Origin: Blepharisma stoltei
Lineage: Eukaryota > Ciliophora > Heterotrichea > Heterotrichida > Blepharismidae
Length of the DNA: 64,000 nt
Assembly (NCBI GenBank): GCA_914767885.1
Contig: CAJZBQ010000061.1
Span: 1 to 64,000, forward strand
Direction of reading: 5' to 3'
Shown: one piece after another, positions 61,392 to 64,000 of the stretch
How the letters are laid out: each line of letters begins with the position of its first letter
Numbering within the stretch: position 1 is the stretch's first letter
Translations under genes and position numbers: made by a program
The notes under the pieces: generated by a model
Database searches by the model: none
The model's input: only the letters and a program-made list of their open reading frames with translations
Told to the model about the DNA's origin: nothing

Positions 61392-63874
61392 TTATTTTTT
61401 TACTTTTTTGAGATGAGGCTTATACATACGAATATTCCTTCTCACAATCCCTGCTTTGGTCAGCTTATGACGGATAATTTCATATAATGTTCTCGCAAAA
61501 ATAGCTATTGAAGCAAATGCCTGGATCCCCATAACTGTTATTGCTATTGCTACAATAACACTTTCAAATTCTGAAATAATTTCCTGATCTAAATTAAATA
61601 AATAAACTGATGTGGAGCTCATTATAAGTAAAATTAATGTTTCAGTCAATACATTGCATACTTGCAAAACAGAGTCTTCAAATGGCCAAAATAAAATTAA
61701 ATGCATAAGAGTCATCAGAGAAAGGACAATATTAATAGTTACTTCAGTTTGTGGGTAGTCTCTTAAAAAGACCAAATTTATTATATAAATAAATCTCCTT
61801 AAAAAGAACACAAAGTAATATTGCGTTGCAAGTAGCCCACGATCAGTTCGAAATTCATAAAAAAAGGAGCTGAATAAGGCAGTAAAAGTCTTTTCTCGAG
61901 ACTGGATTCTATTTCTATTTTTATAAGAAAACCAAAAATATGCTGGAGGGGTAACAACTAATGAAATATAAATAATGATACAGATAATGACATTGGTGAT
62001 TTGAGTCATATTGCTAAATCCGAATGTGACCAGCCCAATACTTGCAGCAGCTCCTAGCTCAAGGTAAGATTGAATCCAAAACCTTAACTCCCCATCTTTG
62101 GATACCGAGCTTAATAAATTGCTCGCAAGCATGATGGGTAATTTTTTTCTGTATCCAGGTCGTTTTGGCTTCCTTCCTGTGGTTGGAAATGGAGGGCCTG
62201 ACAACGTATTTTGGATCCGAGGACCCAGGGCACTCCTCTAACGAGAAATTGGGGATTTTGGCTTAGGCCACAGTGGAGCAGTCTTTTTTCTGTAGCTGTC
62301 GAAGGAAGTTATTGCATCTGATGGATGGCTTATGGATTTCTGCAGCCATTCTATGGGCGATTGGAGTAGTTTAATTCTGAGGATCAGCTTCTTGGAGTCT
62401 CTCTTGTGCCGAAGTTCAAATGGCTATGCAAACACCTATAATTAATGGAAGGCGCTTATCATCAGTAAGGATTAATTATTCTTTTTGGGATTTGTCGTTT
62501 TAGTCACTCCATCCTTCTATTTAGTACCTGCTACGCAAAAGCATTAAATCCAGATTGCACTAGGCGCTCAATAAACGCTGTCCTAGTTAAAAAGCCATAC
62601 TTTCAGACTGACACAATTATACAATAGGGTTCTTAACGAAGAGACAAGAGATCCGCTATTAAGTAGAAGTCTTTAAAATTAAGTATGAGCATTTTGATAC
62701 ACCAAGGTCACCTTAAAAAATGGCTTTAGTGCCTATTAAAATTGTATAGTTTAAAACAAAAAAATTGCTTACGTACTAACATATAGAAATAAGATGGTGA
62801 CATTGACAGAAGAGGACTCAAGGTGCACTCCTACGGAGTGGGGAGACCCATCCTGAAAAAGCTGAAAATAGTGCCCTGTACAACTTTTTGAAAAGTTGGC
62901 CTTCAGGTTTTGGGGATGCCTACCTAAGAGGAAAGTTTTGTTTCTCCCTAAAGGTGTCCCCTGACCCTGCAGATGGGCGTGCCTTCCACCTAGCCTTTAC
63001 TTATTGGGACTAATGGGATATCTGCAAGAGGTAGCTCTATCCTTAAGTTAGGTGGGTTTACACCAGATAGCAAAGCAAGTGGTCTATCCACTTTTAGCCT
63101 TATAGCACTTAACTTAACTTACTTACTAACTAACTCCCCCCCCTCAGTGAGTGAACAAAACCATAAGAAAAATCGCTATTTTTTGCCTAAAAAACCCACC
63201 CTCCGTGAGTGAACAAAAATTTTTTTAATAGAAAAAATTTTTATTGAAAAAAATTTAGATATATAAATGGTAATTAGTATAATGAAATCTAGAGCTAATT
63301 CTATTTAATTTTAAACGAATTGCTTTTTAAAAACATAAATTTTATAAATTAAATTAATATTTGCTTTCCAATTTTTGCGAATTAGGATTTTTTTAAATTT
63401 CGAAAAAAAAATTTTTTATAAAATTTATATATAAAATTTTTTAAAAAAAAAAAATTAACTCCCCTCCGTGAGTGAACAAAAAATTTTTGTTCACTCACGG
63501 AGGGGGGGAGTAAGGATCTTAATTTTCTGGTTTTGTTCCATAAACAAGTGAGGAGCAAGTAAAAAGAAAACTGATAAGCTTTGACAGTTTTCATAAATTT
63601 CTTACCAATTCATCTGTATGAGCATCGAGAAAAGAAGAAAATAACTGGAAAAGCTGATAGAGAAGCCAATATCAGTGTAAAATCGTTTCCTGTAGTAATA
63701 AGAATCAAATCAGAGTCATATCCAAATTCTTTAGCTTGAGAATACGGAATATTTCCTTCATTTTTATCTATGATATATGAAAATACATTTGGCATTATGT
63801 TAAAAGAGTTCAAATTGTTCAAAAACGTACTCATTTTGTTTGTAAAAGGGATTCCTGATAAAGTCAAGTAACTA
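61392..63874 (-). CDS. Giant cysteine-rich membrane protein, copy D, C-terminal part
   Basis: Minus-strand segments 63874-63558 and 62086-61392; the upstream part lies beyond the right edge and behind an IES that starts at 63875. The visible protein is the whole membrane region: SYLTLSGIPFTNKM, FTLILASLSAFPVIFFFSRC, WIQSYLELGAAASIG, NRIQSREKTF, FYEFRTDRG, YPQTEVTINIVLSL, and tail KPHLKKVKK then TAA. About six or seven hydrophobic helices. It is closest to copy C. A TGA in CSYRWIGKK is Trp. Gene start and ectodomain are not in the window. Confidence 0.85.
62087..63557. mobile_element. Composite IES in copy D, 1,471 bp
   Basis: Left flank TA (62085-62086), right flank CA (63556-63557). Removal gives FSFYLRFWIQSYLEL, as in copy C. 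It contains a segment related to the copy A insert 10631-11183 (about 62145-62370), a segment related in reverse to 4980-5330 (about 62775-63126), and a complete MITE at 63133-63512. Confidence 0.88.
63133..63512. mobile_element. MITE-like element nested in the composite IES, 380 bp
   Basis: GTGAGTGAAC family, TA at 63131-63132 and 63511-63512, same orientation and internal layout as 46585-46980. Confidence 0.9.
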
Positions 63875-64000
63875 TCTCATTCCAATCCACAAGAAAAACA
63901 TTTTATATAAAAAAAAATTATTTGAAATTATTATATAAATTGAAATTTTTTTAAAATGAACTTTTAATTATTAAAATGTTCCCACTCAAAAGGATTAAGA
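63875..64000. mobile_element. Left end of another IES in copy D, runs off the window
   Basis: TA at 63873-63874; upstream coding (DSYL) is replaced by AT-rich DNA beginning TCTCATTCCAATCCAC. It occupies the same TA as the copy C MITE at 46585-46980 but has a different terminus. Confidence 0.75.

Noticed and set aside
1-64000. A somatic macronuclear chromosome with real stop codons and many small genes
   Set aside because: Paralogue alignment shows TGA equals Trp and that the inserts interrupt single long genes at exact duplicated flanks.

Overview
This window looks like the left end of a germline (micronuclear) chromosome of a heterotrich ciliate, most likely Blepharisma or a close relative. 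Four things point there. (1) Bases 1-1437 are about 180 copies of the C-rich telomere unit CCCTAACA, the repeat known from Stentor and Blepharisma. (2) TGA is read as tryptophan throughout: aligned paralogues show TGG in one copy and TGA in the other at the same residue, and genes end only in TAA or TAG. Stentor uses the standard code and Blepharisma reads UGA as Trp. (3) No introns are needed in almost any gene model. (4) Genes are broken by AT-rich or palindromic inserts, mostly bounded by a duplicated TA. Deleting each insert restores a reading frame that matches an uninterrupted paralogue or conserved family. These are internal eliminated sequences (IESs), which a somatic macronuclear chromosome would lack.

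Layout. 1-1437 telomere; 1456-2704 a broken TPR gene whose upstream part is missing at the telomere; 3597-3950 a small unknown ORF; 4259-8080 a tandem duplication of an eIF4A-derived DEAD-box gene plus the 5' end of a cysteine-rich gene; 8081-16020 (copy A) and 16630-28086 (copy B) two giant cysteine-rich/LamG-like membrane proteins; 28114-32288 copine (minus); 33741-35512 aldo-keto reductase; 35581-38152 four small minus-strand genes (unknown, TPR/ACL4-like, DPY30-motif, LRR); 38175-44186 DOP1 (Dopey); 45302-56905 (copy C, minus) a third giant protein; 57736-60396 a B-box/Kelch-like/TPR gene with TPR debris after it; 61392 to the right edge the C-terminal part of a fourth giant protein (copy D, minus).

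Germline-limited DNA. I can place about 28 inserts, totalling about 14 kb. They fall into several kinds: (i) MITE-like elements with termini like CTCCGTGAGTGAACAAAA (8 copies); (ii) elements with TTTAAA-core termini like CTCCCCTTTAAATTGG; (iii) foldback/palindromic elements starting TATAGC or TATAGA, from a 76-bp hairpin to a 1,990-bp element with 455-bp inverted repeats; (iv) GC-richer inserts of 370-610 bp flanked by 8-13 bp direct repeats, some without any TA, which look like retroposon target-site duplications; (v) composites with one element nested in another. No transposase ORF was seen in the window.

The spliced products all stay in frame: copy A 2,326 aa, copy B 2,978 aa, copy C 3,004 aa, copine 669 aa, DOP1 about 1,448 aa, DEAD-box copy 1 391 aa. 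The genes do not form one pathway. The common theme is a subtelomeric region with an expanding surface-protein family and heavy IES load, next to housekeeping membrane-traffic genes (DOP1, copine).
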